This document shows positions 22,167 through 31,940 of a DNA stretch of 55,443 bases, in pieces. The stretch is from Acinetobacter zhairuonensis (GTDB taxonomy: Bacteria; Pseudomonadota; Gammaproteobacteria; Pseudomonadales; Moraxellaceae). How positions within the stretch are numbered: position 1 is the stretch's first letter; each line of letters opens with the position of its first letter. Below the pieces are notes generated by a model, which worked only from the letters and a program-made list of their open reading frames with translations, searched no databases and was not told the DNA's origin. A program made the position numbers and the translations under genes. The stretch lies in assembly GCF_022601715.1 (NCBI RefSeq), contig NZ_JAKVIM010000023.1:1-55443 (forward strand), read 5' to 3'.

Positions 22167-22474
22167 TGGGCAACATCCCTTTAGAACATGGTTTGATCGT
22201 TGCGACCATTCTTTTTGCACTGGGTTTTTACGGTGTGATGGTGCGACGCAACCTATTATTTATGTTAATGAGCCTTGAAATCATGATGAATGCTGCTGCG
22301 TTAGCATTCGTTTTGGCGGGTAGTGCATGGGTACAACCAGATGGACAAATCATGTTCATTTTAATCTTGACCCTTGCTGCGGCAGAGGCTTGTATCGGTC
22401 TTGCGATCGTCCTCCAGTTTTATCATCGCTTCCATCATTTGGATGTGGATGCTGCTAGTGAGATGCGCGGATGA
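22166..22474 (+). CDS. nuoK: NADH-quinone oxidoreductase subunit K
   Basis: The 102-residue membrane subunit has three TM helices and is homologous to MrpC. The conserved glutamates in helices 2 and 3 are seen in [11 protein letters not shown] and [11 protein letters not shown]. It overlaps its neighbours by 1 and 4 bases. Confidence 0.97.
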   Translation: MGNIPLEHGLIVATILFALGFYGVMVRRNLLFMLMSLEIMMNAAALAFVLAGSAWVQPDGQIMFILILTLAAAEACIGLAIVLQFYHRFHHLDVDAASEMRG

Positions 22475-24360
22475 GTTATTTATATTTAACAGTTTTGTTT
22501 CCGCTAATCGGTTTTGTCTTATTAGCGGCGGGGCGCCAGAATTTACCTGAGAAAGTTGCAGCGATGATTGGCGTTGGGGCTGTAGGTTTATCTGCTTTAT
22601 TTGCCCTTATTGCGGGGATGGATTTCGTTAACAATGGTTCTGCGCCACAAGTACAACACTTGTGGACTTGGTTCCAAGTTGGTGATTTCGCACCAGGCAT
22701 TAGCTTGCACTTAGACGGCTTGTCATTATTGATGATGGGTATGGTCACGGGTGTAGGTTTCTTGATCCACATTTTTGCCTCATGGTATATGCGTGGTGAA
22801 GAAGACTTTGCACGTTTCTTCTCTTACTTCAACCTGTTTGTTGCAAGCATGTTGTTGCTGGTTCTTGGCGATAACTTGGCATTGTTATTCTTAGGTTGGG
22901 AAGGTGTAGGTCTGTGCTCGTACTTGCTGATTGGTTACTACTACCAAAACCCAGAAAACGGTTTTGCGGCAATCAAGGCATTTACCGTAACGCGTATTGG
23001 TGATGTGTTCTTACTAATTGCATTGTTCTTAATCTACCAACAGTTCGGTACATTAAACATTGCGGAAGTGGTTGCTGCGGCGCCAACAGTATTAACCCAA
23101 GGTTCATCTATGGCCATCTGGACAGCATTGATGTTGTTCCTAGGTGCTGCAGGTAAATCTGCGCAGATTCCACTACAAACATGGTTAGCAGATGCGATGG
23201 CTGGTCCTACACCAGTATCTGCATTGATCCACGCAGCGACAATGGTTACTGCGGGTGTATATCTCTGCTGTCGTATGTTCACCGTATTTGAAATGGCTCC
23301 TCAAGTGATGATGTTCATTTCGATTACAGGTGCTGTGACTTTATTGGTTGCTGGTTTTGCTGCATTGGTTCAAACCGATATTAAACGTATCTTGGCTTAC
23401 TCAACCATGAGTCAGTTGGGCTATATGTTTATGGCAGTAGGCGCGGAAGCATACCAAGCGGGTCTGTTCCACATGCTCACTCACGCATTCTTTAAGGCAT
23501 TATTATTCTTGTCTTCTGGTGCGGTGATTTTGGCTTACCACCACGAACAAAACATTTTCAAAATGGGTGGTTTGTTCTACAAGAATAAATTCCTGTTTGC
23601 TTGCTTCGCAATTGGTGGCGGTGCGTTGGCTGCAATTCCATTCATCACTGTTGGCTTCTTCTCGAAAGATGCAATTTTAGGTGCGGTATGGATGAAAGGT
23701 CAGGCAGTTGCACTATATGACTGCTTGTACTGGGCAGGTGTTGCAGGTGCTTTCTTAACTTCAATCTATACATTCCGTTTAATCTGGGTTGTATTCTTTG
23801 GAAAAGAAAATACGCCATATCACGAAATCAAAGGCGTGACTTACTGGGGGCCATTGGCAATTTTAGCGGTTCTTTCAACTTTCGTTGGTGCGGCACTTAA
23901 AGCACCTGTAGAAAGCATTTTGAATGCTGCAAAAATTCCAGCGGTGATTATTCCAGAAGCAATGGAAGCGGGTGTACACGGTGCAGAATATATTGCCGTG
24001 GGTATTGCGCTTGCTGGTCTTGTGATTGGTGTGATCTTATTTGCTTTTGCTTACGGTGCAGTGAAAAGTTTTGCGAAAACGTCATTGGGTGCAGGTTTGG
24101 CGAATATTTGCCGTAATGCACTAGGTTTCGATACCTTGTATGACCTGATTTTCGTAAAACCATATTTACTGATTGCTAAGATTTGTGGTCGTGACCCAAT
24201 TGATGGTTTATGGCTCGTATTACCTGCAATTGTGAAAGCTGGTAACGGCTTTACAAGCTCTCGTCAAACAGGTTCATTGCGTGAATACGCATCGAGCATG
24301 TCACTGGGCATTGTGGTTCTACTGATGATCTTAGTTGTGATTCAGGTAGTGGGGAAATAA
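22471..24360 (+). CDS. nuoL: NADH-quinone oxidoreductase subunit L
   Basis: The 629-residue antiporter-like proton-pumping subunit at the distal end of the membrane arm. Key elements are the helix-5 Glu in [13 protein letters not shown], the lysine helix in [12 protein letters not shown], and the long C-terminal amphipathic helix region ending with a last TM segment. It overlaps nuoK by 4 bases. Confidence 0.97.
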   Translation: MSYLYLTVLFPLIGFVLLAAGRQNLPEKVAAMIGVGAVGLSALFALIAGMDFVNNGSAPQVQHLWTWFQVGDFAPGISLHLDGLSLLMMGMVTGVGFLIHIFASWYMRGEEDFARFFSYFNLFVASMLLLVLGDNLALLFLGWEGVGLCSYLLIGYYYQNPENGFAAIKAFTVTRIGDVFLLIALFLIYQQFGTLNIAEVVAAAPTVLTQGSSMAIWTALMLFLGAAGKSAQIPLQTWLADAMAGPTPVSALIHAATMVTAGVYLCCRMFTVFEMAPQVMMFISITGAVTLLVAGFAALVQTDIKRILAYSTMSQLGYMFMAVGAEAYQAGLFHMLTHAFFKALLFLSSGAVILAYHHEQNIFKMGGLFYKNKFLFACFAIGGGALAAIPFITVGFFSKDAILGAVWMKGQAVALYDCLYWAGVAGAFLTSIYTFRLIWVVFFGKENTPYHEIKGVTYWGPLAILAVLSTFVGAALKAPVESILNAAKIPAVIIPEAMEAGVHGAEYIAVGIALAGLVIGVILFAFAYGAVKSFAKTSLGAGLANICRNALGFDTLYDLIFVKPYLLIAKICGRDPIDGLWLVLPAIVKAGNGFTSSRQTGSLREYASSMSLGIVVLLMILVVIQVVGK

Positions 24361-24361
24361 G

Positions 24362-25975
24362 ATGGAAATCACAAACAACATGGTTTTGCCCGCGCTGATC
24401 CTCGTACCGTTCATTGCAGGTTTTTTATGTTGGTTGGTCGACAAGCTCGACCAACAACTACCACGCTATATTGCACTTGGCGGTATGCTCGTCACTTTGG
24501 GCTTAACTGTCGCTTTATGGCAAACGGGTACTTTCAGCTATGAATTGGGCGCTAAGGTCCCAACATGGTCTGCTGAATTCTTCTTGCCGTGGATTCAAAC
24601 CCTCGGCATCAATATTCACTTAGCGGTTGATGGCTTATCCTTATTAATGGTGGGCTTAACTGCACTATTGGGTATTTTGGCTGTTGGTTGTTCTTGGGGT
24701 GAGATTCAAAAGAACGTAGGCTTCTTCCATTTGAACCTATTATGGTCATTGGGCGGGGTAATCGGTGTATTCCTTTCGATTGATATGTTCTTGTTCTTCT
24801 TCTTCTGGGAGATGATGCTTGTTCCAATCTACTTCTTGATTGCACTTTGGGGACATCGCGGTGCGGATGGTAAATCACGTGTTTACGCTGCAACCAAGTT
24901 CTTCATTTATACTCAAGTTGCTGGTTTAATCATGCTCATCGGTATTCTAGGCCTTGTGGTTTATGGATACATGATGACAGGTATGATCGGCTTCGATTAC
25001 AACTACTTGTTAGGTGTAGCGAATACGCTTGATGCTCAGCTTCCAGCGGTAGCTTATGCATTCATGTTGTGTTTGTTTGTGGGTTTCGCAGTAAAACTTC
25101 CTGTGTTCCCATTACACGGCTGGTTACCAGATGCACACGCGCAAGCACCTACAGCGGGTTCTGTAGACTTAGCGGGTATCTTGATTAAGACAGCCGCGTA
25201 CGGTTTACTTCGTTTTGTTATTCCGTTCTTCCCAGCGGCTTCTGCACAGTTTGCAGACATCGCAATCATCATGGGTTTAATTGGTATTTTCTACGGTGCT
25301 TGGTGTGCTTTCCAGCAAACCGACATGAAGCGTCTGTTGGCTTATACTTCAATTTCTCACATGGGCTTCATCTTACTTGCATTGTATGCAGGTAACATTT
25401 TGACCTTCCAAGGTCTGATGATTATGATGTTGGCGCATGGTTTATCTTCTGCTGCACTGTTCATTATGTGTGGTCAGGTTTATGAGCGCTTACATACACG
25501 TGACATGCGTTTGATGGGTGGTATTCGTGGTCAATTCCAATACCTTTCATTCTTCCTGATGTTCTTCGTGGCAGCATTAGTCGGTATTCCTGGTTTAGGT
25601 AACTTCATTGGTGAGTTCCTGATCTTGATGGGTTCTTATGCGAAGTTCCCAGTATTCACGATTTTGGCTGCAATCAGCTTAGTATTCGCTGGTCTTTATG
25701 GTCTAATTTTGATTCACAAAGCTTTGTTTGGTACGCCAAACGAAGAGCAAAAACAACATTACGCAAATCCACTGAAAGATTTGAATGCGCGTGAAGTTGG
25801 TATCTTGTTAATTTGTGCATTTGGTCTGCTTTGGCTTGGTCTCTACCCACAAACCTTCCTTGATATTTCAAATTCAAGCATGGCGTGGTTAGCTAACAGC
25901 TACATTCCAGTTCAAGAAGTCGTTGACGTTGTGCATCAAGCATCTGTTCAACTCGAAAATGTGGAGATGCAATAA
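24362..25975 (+). CDS. nuoM: NADH-quinone oxidoreductase subunit M
   Basis: The 537-residue antiporter-like proton-pumping subunit shows the helix-5 Glu in FFFWEMMLVPIYF, and proton-channel motifs in KLPVFPLHGWLPDAHAQAP and TDMKRLLAYTSISHMG. It begins one base after the nuoL stop. Confidence 0.97.
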   Translation: MEITNNMVLPALILVPFIAGFLCWLVDKLDQQLPRYIALGGMLVTLGLTVALWQTGTFSYELGAKVPTWSAEFFLPWIQTLGINIHLAVDGLSLLMVGLTALLGILAVGCSWGEIQKNVGFFHLNLLWSLGGVIGVFLSIDMFLFFFFWEMMLVPIYFLIALWGHRGADGKSRVYAATKFFIYTQVAGLIMLIGILGLVVYGYMMTGMIGFDYNYLLGVANTLDAQLPAVAYAFMLCLFVGFAVKLPVFPLHGWLPDAHAQAPTAGSVDLAGILIKTAAYGLLRFVIPFFPAASAQFADIAIIMGLIGIFYGAWCAFQQTDMKRLLAYTSISHMGFILLALYAGNILTFQGLMIMMLAHGLSSAALFIMCGQVYERLHTRDMRLMGGIRGQFQYLSFFLMFFVAALVGIPGLGNFIGEFLILMGSYAKFPVFTILAAISLVFAGLYGLILIHKALFGTPNEEQKQHYANPLKDLNAREVGILLICAFGLLWLGLYPQTFLDISNSSMAWLANSYIPVQEVVDVVHQASVQLENVEMQ

Positions 25976-25978
25976 GCC

Positions 25979-27472
25979 ATGAACTTCACAATGTCTTTTT
26001 CTGAGCTTATGCCATTAGCTCCTGTAATGATCGTGGCGTTGACCGCGATCGTTGTGATGATTCTCACTTCGATTAAACGTAACCATAATTTAATCGCAAC
26101 AGCATCAGTGGTCGGCTTAAACCTTGCTGCGGCAAATATTTTATTCAACATGTTTGGTGGGCAGTTTGTTCCATCAAACGTGATGGGTATGTTCATGGTG
26201 GATCCGTTCACCATGCTCTACCAATTGGTGATCTTAATTGCATCGCTTGCTTGCTGTACTTTGTCCCATGCCTATATCGAAACATATAAAGATAACCGTG
26301 AAGAACTGTATATCTTAATGCTGTGCTCGGTTGCGGGTGCAATGTTAATGGTGGCAAGTTCGCACTATGCATCTTTCTTCATTAGCCTTGAGTTAATGTC
26401 GATTCCTGTATACGGCATGTTGGCTTATACACATCAACGTGCAAACTCATTAGAAGCGGGTATTAAATATCTGGTTCTTTCTGCAACTGCTTCGGCAATG
26501 TTGCTGATGGGTATGGCATATGTTTATGCTTACACAGGTTCATTGTCTTTCTATGAATCTTTCCAAGCATTAATGCAAAATATTCGTCAACCAATGGTAC
26601 TCCTTGGTTTGGCACTGATTATTTTTGCTGTTGGCTTTAAGCTTTCACTTGCACCATTCCACAAATGGACACCAGACGTTTATGCTGGTGCGCCAGCGCC
26701 GATTGCAACTTTCCTTGCAACCGCTGCAAAAGTGGCGACGATTGGTCTGTTTGTACGTTACTTGCTCACTTCAGGCGCAATCTTGGTTGAGTCTTTAGTC
26801 ACAATCATCACGATTATTGCAGTGCTTTCAATCTTGGTGGGTAACTTCTTGGCGGTACGTCAAGTGAACTTGAAGCGTATTCTTGGTTATTCATCGATTG
26901 CACATTTCGGTTACTTGTTGATTGGTTTAATCAGCATGACCTATGCAAGCTTAGGCAACGTATCTGTATACGTGATCACTTATGTGTTAACGACGATTGG
27001 TGCGTTTGGTGCAGTAGCACTGATGTCTAGCCCATACAACAACGTGGATGAAGCAGAAAGTTTAGCGGACTACCGCGGTTTATTCTGGCGCCGTCCAGTA
27101 CTAACTGCGACTCTAACAGTAATGATGTTGTCTTTAGCGGGTATTCCGTTAACAGCAGGCTTTATTGGTAAGTTCTTGGTGGTAATGGCTGCAGTAACCA
27201 CTCAACACTGGTTCTTGGCTGCTATGATTGTTGTGGGTTCAGGTATAGGCTTGTACTACTACCTTCGTGTAATGGTGGTGATGTACATGACACCACCAGA
27301 TACTCCACGTATTGACGCTGTAGATCATTGGGGTCAAAAAGTGGGTGGTATTATGGTATTACTCGCAGCACTTGCAGTACTGGTGATTGGTATCTATCCA
27401 GATCCAATTATCAAAATGGCATTACAAGCTGAGATTTTATCGCCATTACATTTCATGTTAACACGCCAATAA
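25979..27472 (+). CDS. nuoN: NADH-quinone oxidoreductase subunit N
   Basis: The 497-residue antiporter-like proton-pumping subunit closes the operon. Motifs are ISLELMSIPVYGM (helix-5 Glu), LSLAPFHKWTPDVYAGAP and LKRILGYSSIAHFG. It lies 3 bases after nuoM and is followed by a strong terminator. Confidence 0.97.
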   Translation: MNFTMSFSELMPLAPVMIVALTAIVVMILTSIKRNHNLIATASVVGLNLAAANILFNMFGGQFVPSNVMGMFMVDPFTMLYQLVILIASLACCTLSHAYIETYKDNREELYILMLCSVAGAMLMVASSHYASFFISLELMSIPVYGMLAYTHQRANSLEAGIKYLVLSATASAMLLMGMAYVYAYTGSLSFYESFQALMQNIRQPMVLLGLALIIFAVGFKLSLAPFHKWTPDVYAGAPAPIATFLATAAKVATIGLFVRYLLTSGAILVESLVTIITIIAVLSILVGNFLAVRQVNLKRILGYSSIAHFGYLLIGLISMTYASLGNVSVYVITYVLTTIGAFGAVALMSSPYNNVDEAESLADYRGLFWRRPVLTATLTVMMLSLAGIPLTAGFIGKFLVVMAAVTTQHWFLAAMIVVGSGIGLYYYLRVMVVMYMTPPDTPRIDAVDHWGQKVGGIMVLLAALAVLVIGIYPDPIIKMALQAEILSPLHFMLTRQ

Positions 27473-27495
27473 TTGTAAAATTATCGTGTTAATCA

Positions 27496-27528
27496 AAAAG
27501 CCCTCGCCAGTCGGGGGCTTTTTTTTCT
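27496..27528 (+). terminator. Terminator of the nuo operon
   Basis: AAAGCCC pairs with GGGCTTT around CTCGCCAGTCGG, followed by eight T, 25 bases after nuoN. A typical intrinsic terminator. Confidence 0.9.
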
Positions 27529-27550
27529 TATAAGATTTATAAAAAACATT

Positions 27551-27556
27551 TATAAT
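27551..27556 (+). promoter_or_regulatory. Candidate -10 element for upp
   Basis: A perfect TATAAT lies 39 bases before the upp start codon and just after the nuo terminator. The -35 is weak or absent at the expected distance. Confidence 0.4.
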
Positions 27557-27594
27557 ACTATGAATTATATTTTGATCTTTTTAGGTGTACTCCC

Positions 27595-28230
27595 GTGGCT
27601 ATTCATGAAATTCGTCATCCATTGATTCGTCATAAACTTGGCTTATTGCGTCGTGCTGATATTAGCACCAAGAATTTCCGTGAATTGGCTCAGGAAGTGA
27701 CCATGTTGCTGACCTATGAAGCAACCAAAGATTTACCTGTGGTGGATCATGACGTTGATGGTTGGGCTGGTAAAGTGACAACACAACGCATTGCAGGTAA
27801 AAAAATTACCGTGGTCCCAATTTTACGTGCGGGTATTGGGATGTTGGATGGTTTCTTAAACCTGATTCCAAGTGCTAAAGTTTCTGTATTAGGTTTGGAG
27901 CGTGATGAAGAAACTTTAGAAGCTCGTACTTACTATAAAAAATTGGTGCCAGATGTTCAAAACCGTATTGCGATGATCATTGATCCAATGTTGGCAACAG
28001 GTTCTTCATTGGTGGCTGCAATTGATGTTTTAAAAGCCAGCGGATGTAAAGATATTCGTGTGATGGTTTTGGTTGCGGCACCAGAAGGTATCAAAAAAGT
28101 TGAAGATGCACATCCTGATGTGACCATTTTTACCGCTTCAGTGGATGAAGGTTTAAATGCACAAGGTTATATCGTGCCTGGTTTGGGAGATGCAGGTGAT
28201 AAAATCTTCGGTTCAGTGCAAAAAGATTAA
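27595..28230 (+). CDS. upp: Uracil phosphoribosyltransferase
   Basis: The 211-residue cytoplasmic pyrimidine-salvage enzyme makes UMP from uracil and PRPP. The PRPP-binding loop is [12 protein letters not shown] at about 130-141, and the uracil-binding region near the C-terminus includes [12 protein letters not shown]. The start is GTG with TTTAGG about 9 bases upstream. Monocistronic, between two terminators. Confidence 0.97.
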   Translation: MAIHEIRHPLIRHKLGLLRRADISTKNFRELAQEVTMLLTYEATKDLPVVDHDVDGWAGKVTTQRIAGKKITVVPILRAGIGMLDGFLNLIPSAKVSVLGLERDEETLEARTYYKKLVPDVQNRIAMIIDPMLATGSSLVAAIDVLKASGCKDIRVMVLVAAPEGIKKVEDAHPDVTIFTASVDEGLNAQGYIVPGLGDAGDKIFGSVQKD

Positions 28231-28241
28231 GTATTGCTATA

Positions 28242-28279
28242 GTCTATAAGGGGGCTGTGATAGCCTCTTTTTTATAGAC
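28242..28279 (+). terminator. Terminator of upp
   Basis: GGGGCT pairs with AGCCTC around GTGAT, followed by six T. The stem is flanked by a further TCTATAA / TTATAGA inverted repeat. Confidence 0.75.
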
Positions 28280-28314
28280 TCAAGCTCGCTTGTTTCCAGA
28301 ATAGGGGAAAATGA

Positions 28315-28608
28315 ATGAAATCTGAGTTTCAACAAGGAAAAATTAGACAATACAACGCGGATAAAGGCTACGGTTTTATTGCGACATCCGAAGAAGATAT
28401 TTTCTTTCATATCTCGGACTTTCCGCTTGCGGATGGTGAGCCGAAGCGTAATGAACGGGTCAAATTTTTAGTGGTTGAAAATGGTAATAAGCTCAAAGCA
28501 ATTAAAATTGAACGTGTAGAAGACAATTCTGCGAAAGCCAAAAAAGCTAAAGTGGCTACACACAATAAATCGATTACTTCAGCTTTATTATCAAACTTTA
28601 GACGTTGA
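28315..28608 (+). CDS. Cold-shock-domain protein with basic tail
   Basis: This 97-residue nucleic-acid-binding protein has a cold-shock domain at about 4-68 with RNP1 KGYGFI and RNP2 DIFFHI. A lysine-rich tail follows, which is longer than in CspA (70 residues). AGGGG sits about 7 bases before the ATG at 28315; another ATG four bases earlier is out of frame and stops after four codons. It is the first of two adjacent cold-shock-domain genes separated by a terminator. Specific target unknown. Confidence 0.88.
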   Translation: MKSEFQQGKIRQYNADKGYGFIATSEEDIFFHISDFPLADGEPKRNERVKFLVVENGNKLKAIKIERVEDNSAKAKKAKVATHNKSITSALLSNFRR

Positions 28609-28645
28609 TCACGAAGCAATAGCATTATTTCTTTTCGAATTTAAG

Positions 28646-28670
28646 AAAGAGACTTTAGGGTCTCTTTTTT
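28646..28670 (+). terminator. Terminator between the two cold-shock-domain genes
   Basis: AAAGAGAC pairs with GTCTCTTT around a 6-base loop, then a T-run. The second gene starts only 40 bases later, so its promoter must overlap this element. Confidence 0.75.
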
Positions 28671-28710
28671 ATTGATTAGAATAGAAAAAATAAAAAGTTT
28701 AGGGCACATT

Positions 28711-29322
28711 ATGTTTCTTGAGGGGAAGATCAAGCACTATAACTCTGCACGTGGTTTTGGTTTTATTCAGGTTGAGGATGAGCCGGAAGACATCTTTTTC
28801 CATATTAAAGATTTCCCGAGCTGGCACATTAAGCCCAATGAGGGAGAACAGCTCAAATTCCGTGTAGTAGAGGAACATGGGAAATTTAAGGCATCTGATA
28901 TTGTTCGCCTAGATTTAAAGCCAGAGGATGATCAATTGCTCCTTGAGCAGCAGAGTTTTAGTTACCAATCGGTGCCGCTTGCAGAGCAAATCATTCAGCC
29001 CAAGAAATCGGTATCACGTCGAAAATATATAGTTTTATTCATCTTGATTGTCGTTGCTGGATTAGGGTTAGTGGCCTATCAAAAAGTTCAGGAATATCGT
29101 GTAGCGAAACAATTAAAAGCTGAACAACTTATTCAGGAACAAAAGCGCATTGTGGAACAACAGCGAGAAGCTTTAGGCAATTTGCCTGATCGTATTCTGT
29201 CGGCTCAGGGGCGCAGAAATTTAGATACGGTTGGCTATAGCATTAATACACAGCAAGCTACTACGGTTGCATCGATGAGTACGCATGGAGTTCAAGCTGC
29301 GATGATCCAGAATAGTGAATAG
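28711..29322 (+). CDS. Cold-shock domain plus TM protein, interrupted before its Excalibur domain
   Basis: The frame encodes 203 residues: a cold-shock domain (about 1-66, RNP1 RGFGFI, RNP2 DIFFHI), a linker, one TM helix (about 106-124), then a charged probable coiled-coil (125-165). It stops at TAG 29320-29322. The same frame then stays open for 48 codons to TAA 29467-29469 and encodes an apparently complete Excalibur calcium-binding domain (CDGRTHCSQM ... DSDGDGKPCE). I infer the intact gene is 28711-29469 and that this copy carries a nonsense mutation, unless the TAG is read through. ATG 28711 is chosen because the earlier part of the frame runs back into the terminator. Confidence 0.8.
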   Translation: MFLEGKIKHYNSARGFGFIQVEDEPEDIFFHIKDFPSWHIKPNEGEQLKFRVVEEHGKFKASDIVRLDLKPEDDQLLLEQQSFSYQSVPLAEQIIQPKKSVSRRKYIVLFILIVVAGLGLVAYQKVQEYRVAKQLKAEQLIQEQKRIVEQQREALGNLPDRILSAQGRRNLDTVGYSINTQQATTVASMSTHGVQAAMIQNSE

Positions 29323-29469
29323 ACTGGGAACTATCAATGTGATGGGCGAACCCACTGTAGCCAAATGCGATCTTATGATGAAGCTGTATTTTTCTTAAGA
29401 AATTGCCCAAGTACTGAAATGGATAGTGATGGGGATGGGAAGCCATGTGAACGTCAATTCCACCGTTAA
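29323..29469 (+). pseudogene. In-frame Excalibur domain remnant after amber codon
   Basis: These 48 codons follow the TAG without any frame change. They contain the Excalibur pattern: C-D-G-R ... C, then DxDxDGxPCE. There is no start codon with a ribosome site for it, so it is either lost coding sequence or reached by read-through. Confidence 0.75.
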
Positions 29470-29481
29470 AATAGCAAGAAT

Positions 29482-29510
29482 AAAAATGCTCCCATCAGGG
29501 AGCATTTTTA
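29482..29510. terminator. Bidirectional terminator between Excalibur region and lysR
   Basis: AAAAATGCTCCC pairs with GGGAGCATTTTT around a 5-base loop, with T-runs on both strands. It lies 13 bases after the TAA at 29469, supporting that TAA as the ancestral gene end. Confidence 0.88.
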
Positions 29511-29520
29511 CAATAGGCAA

Positions 29521-30399
29521 TTAACCTTCACAGAATTTCATAAAGGCTTTTAAGCCAGGTCCTTGGTATTTTTGACGATGTACCAGCATGAAAAGAGGAC
29601 GCGAAAGTTGCCAGAAAGGCGTATTCAGCACCACCAATTGACCTTTTTCTTGTAAGGGTTCAATTGCCAATTTAGAGATACAGGACATACCAATCCCGCC
29701 AGCAACAATCTTCAAAATTGCTTCGTTATGACCAAGGGTTAAACGAATATTGGCATCGGGTAAGTCTTGTAAAATCGCATTGTCAAATACTTCACGCGTG
29801 CCTGAACCTTCTTCACGCAAAATCCATTCGACATGATCAAAATCGGCAGGACTCAATTCACGGTTTAAGCGGGCAAGAGGATGGTTTGGCGCACAGCAGA
29901 CCGCCAGTTCATCATCTCGCCAATGAATGCATTGTAATTGCGGTAAATGACATGAACCTTCAATCAGGGCTAGATCCAACTGGAATTGGTTCACCGCTTC
30001 AATCATTTGGCGAGTATTACCGACTTGAAGCTGCAAATGCGCTTGCGGTTGAACTTGTAAAAAGTTCGCCATCAAGTCAGGCATTAAGTAATCGCTAATG
30101 GTTAAGGTTGCGCCTAAACGTAAATCGATACTTTGGAGTTCACCTTTGGCAGCTTGTTCAAAAGCTTCACAGCGCCCAAGAATTTCAAGAGCTTGCGGCA
30201 GCAAGAAACGACCTAAATCATTCAATTGCAGACGTTTACCTAGGCGGTCAAACAGTGGAGCCCCTAAGCCATCTTCCAGATCTGCCAGTGCCATACTTGC
30301 AGCACTTTGAGTTAACTTCACCGCGTCGCTGGCTTTGGTCACGGTGCCTTCCTGAGCGACTGCTACAAAAACAGCCAATTGGCGTAAAGTCATGCGCAT
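29521..30399 (-). CDS. LysR-family regulator, probably FinR-like
   Basis: This 292-residue transcription regulator has an N-terminal winged helix-turn-helix (about 3-60, LRQLAVFVAVAQEGTVTKASDAVKLTQSAASMAL) and a LysR substrate-binding domain from about 90. It is divergent from ferredoxin-NADP reductase with an 85-base spacer. In Pseudomonas the same arrangement is finR-fpr, where FinR activates fpr under oxidative stress. That parallel is the basis for the call; the inducer is not shown by the sequence. Confidence 0.85.
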   Translation of the reverse strand: MRMTLRQLAVFVAVAQEGTVTKASDAVKLTQSAASMALADLEDGLGAPLFDRLGKRLQLNDLGRFLLPQALEILGRCEAFEQAAKGELQSIDLRLGATLTISDYLMPDLMANFLQVQPQAHLQLQVGNTRQMIEAVNQFQLDLALIEGSCHLPQLQCIHWRDDELAVCCAPNHPLARLNRELSPADFDHVEWILREEGSGTREVFDNAILQDLPDANIRLTLGHNEAILKIVAGGIGMSCISKLAIEPLQEKGQLVVLNTPFWQLSRPLFMLVHRQKYQGPGLKAFMKFCEG

Positions 30400-30484
30400 G
30401 AATGTAGCCTTAACATTTAAAAAATATTAATAAATTATGTTGTCATGCTAACATGAGCGCAGTCTTTGATGCCACGTCGAAATC

Positions 30485-31246
30485 ATGTCAATTGAAAAAT
30501 TTAGCGTAGAAAAGGTTTTATCTGTACAGCGTTGGACCAATAACCTATTCAGTTTCACCATGACACGTCCTGCACATTTTAAGTTTACTGCAGGTCAATT
30601 TGCCCGTATTGGTCTAAAAGTAGGGGATGAATTGGTGGTTCGCGCTTATTCGATTGTGTCCTCACCATTTGACGAAACCTTAGAATTCTTTTCAATTGTG
30701 GTACCCGATGGGGCATTTACCTCTAACTTGCAACACTTGCAAGTGGGTGATGAACTGTATTTAGAAAAAATCCCTTATGGATTTTTAACGCTTACCCGTT
30801 ATCAATTGCCATTACCACAGGATTTATGGTTGTTGGCGACAGGCACAGGTTTGGCGCCTTTTGTTTCTATGTTGCAAGACTTCGACACATGGAGCAAATA
30901 TCAACATATTCATTTGGTCTACAGTGTTCGTACTGCTTCCGAATTGGCTTATGTTGAGCGAATTCAAGAAATTGCCCAGACTTTTGGTGAGGGGCATACT
31001 GGCTTTAAATTTGTTCCAATCATTACCCGTGATCCACAAGCGGACTTACATGATCGCTTGCCGATATTGATCGAGAATGGTGCACTTGAACAGGCTGTGG
31101 GCTGCCAACTGAATCCTGCGACCAGCCATGTGATGTTATGTGGTAATCCGCAGATGGTGGAAGATACCAAAGAAGCGTTAAAGGCACGCGGCTTAACGAT
31201 GAATCGTCGTGGTGAAGGTAATATTGCCGTCGAAAACTATTGGTAA
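30485..31246 (+). CDS. fpr: Ferredoxin--NADP reductase
   Basis: The 253-residue flavoenzyme transfers electrons between NADPH and ferredoxin or flavodoxin. The FAD-binding motif is RAYSIVSSP (about 53-61), and the NADP-binding segment is ATGTGLAPFVSML (about 119-131). The C-terminus AVENYW matches bacterial subclass I Fpr with its aromatic end. Likely controlled by the divergent LysR gene. Confidence 0.95.
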   Translation: MSIEKFSVEKVLSVQRWTNNLFSFTMTRPAHFKFTAGQFARIGLKVGDELVVRAYSIVSSPFDETLEFFSIVVPDGAFTSNLQHLQVGDELYLEKIPYGFLTLTRYQLPLPQDLWLLATGTGLAPFVSMLQDFDTWSKYQHIHLVYSVRTASELAYVERIQEIAQTFGEGHTGFKFVPIITRDPQADLHDRLPILIENGALEQAVGCQLNPATSHVMLCGNPQMVEDTKEALKARGLTMNRRGEGNIAVENYW

Positions 31247-31276
31247 GCACTGGATTCGAGTGGCTTTCACTTAAAT

Positions 31277-31307
31277 AAAAAATCCTCCGAACTGGAGGAT
31301 TTTTTTA
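31277..31307. terminator. Bidirectional terminator between fpr and the next gene
   Basis: AAAAAATCCTCC pairs with GGAGGATTTTTT around a 5-base loop. It serves fpr and the convergent hypothetical gene. Confidence 0.9.
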
Positions 31308-31317
31308 TAACTTAAAT

Positions 31318-31755
31318 TTAGTGAACAAACATATCCATGAAATCACGGATTTCATATATCGCGCTGTCCAAATCGGTACTGAGCCATGTTGGTTCAAAAA
31401 AACCGGCATAATATTCGAGTCGATCATGTGGAACCACTAAACGTACAGGACATTCTTCTTCCACTAAGCGCCAAGGCATAATCGGAACTTCACCGTCCAA
31501 AAATGCAGCCACATTACGAATATCGACAACCATGGCATTTACACATTCAGGAAATGGCATGACAGAAAATTCTTCGGTACGTCGACGGAAATATTCTAAA
31601 TCACCCCATTTCAGCACATAGCTTGGCTTGGTAAATTCAATAATACCAATCAGATGCTGATCACGTGTGTAGTGTAGTCCACATTGATGTGTGACATCGG
31701 TGTCAAGATCAAGTGTGACACTTTGCTGACTATACGCCATAAAGTTTAGGAGCAT
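31318..31755 (-). CDS. Conserved hypothetical protein
   Basis: This 145-residue soluble protein (starts MLLNFMAYSQQ) is rich in Glu/Asp and aromatics. It has no signal peptide or TM helix, and I recognise no domain. Neither the ATG at 31755 nor the in-frame ATG five codons on has a visible ribosome site. It ends 11 bases from the shared terminator, convergent with fpr, and is divergent from the ethanolamine operon. Confidence 0.7.
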   Translation of the reverse strand: MLLNFMAYSQQSVTLDLDTDVTHQCGLHYTRDQHLIGIIEFTKPSYVLKWGDLEYFRRRTEEFSVMPFPECVNAMVVDIRNVAAFLDGEVPIMPWRLVEEECPVRLVVPHDRLEYYAGFFEPTWLSTDLDSAIYEIRDFMDMFVH

Positions 31756-31839
31756 TTAAAATGAGGTGCGTGATTATACTCCAATTTCACTTTAAAACGG
31801 CAGATTGGTTACATATTCTTTGCGCATGCTGGACTGACC

Positions 31840-31854
31840 TGAGTCATTCACTCA
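31840..31854 (+). promoter_or_regulatory. Inverted repeat, candidate activator site upstream of eat
   Basis: TGAGT-CATTC-ACTCA is a perfect 5-bp inverted repeat centred about 100 bases upstream of the sigma-54 promoter. That is a usual distance for an enhancer-binding protein. Assignment is inference. Confidence 0.35.
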
Positions 31855-31919
31855 CAAGGAAAAACCGCGAGTTTTTACCTCCAAGATAAGGCACTGATTT
31901 CTTGCATAAATCCAAATCA

Positions 31920-31939
31920 TTTTGACCTACAAGTCAAAA
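31920..31939 (+). promoter_or_regulatory. Inverted repeat abutting the sigma-54 site
   Basis: TTTTGAC-CTACAA-GTCAAAA is a perfect 7-bp inverted repeat ending two bases before the -24 element. A protein bound here would touch or block the promoter. Confidence 0.35.
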
Positions 31940-31940
31940 C

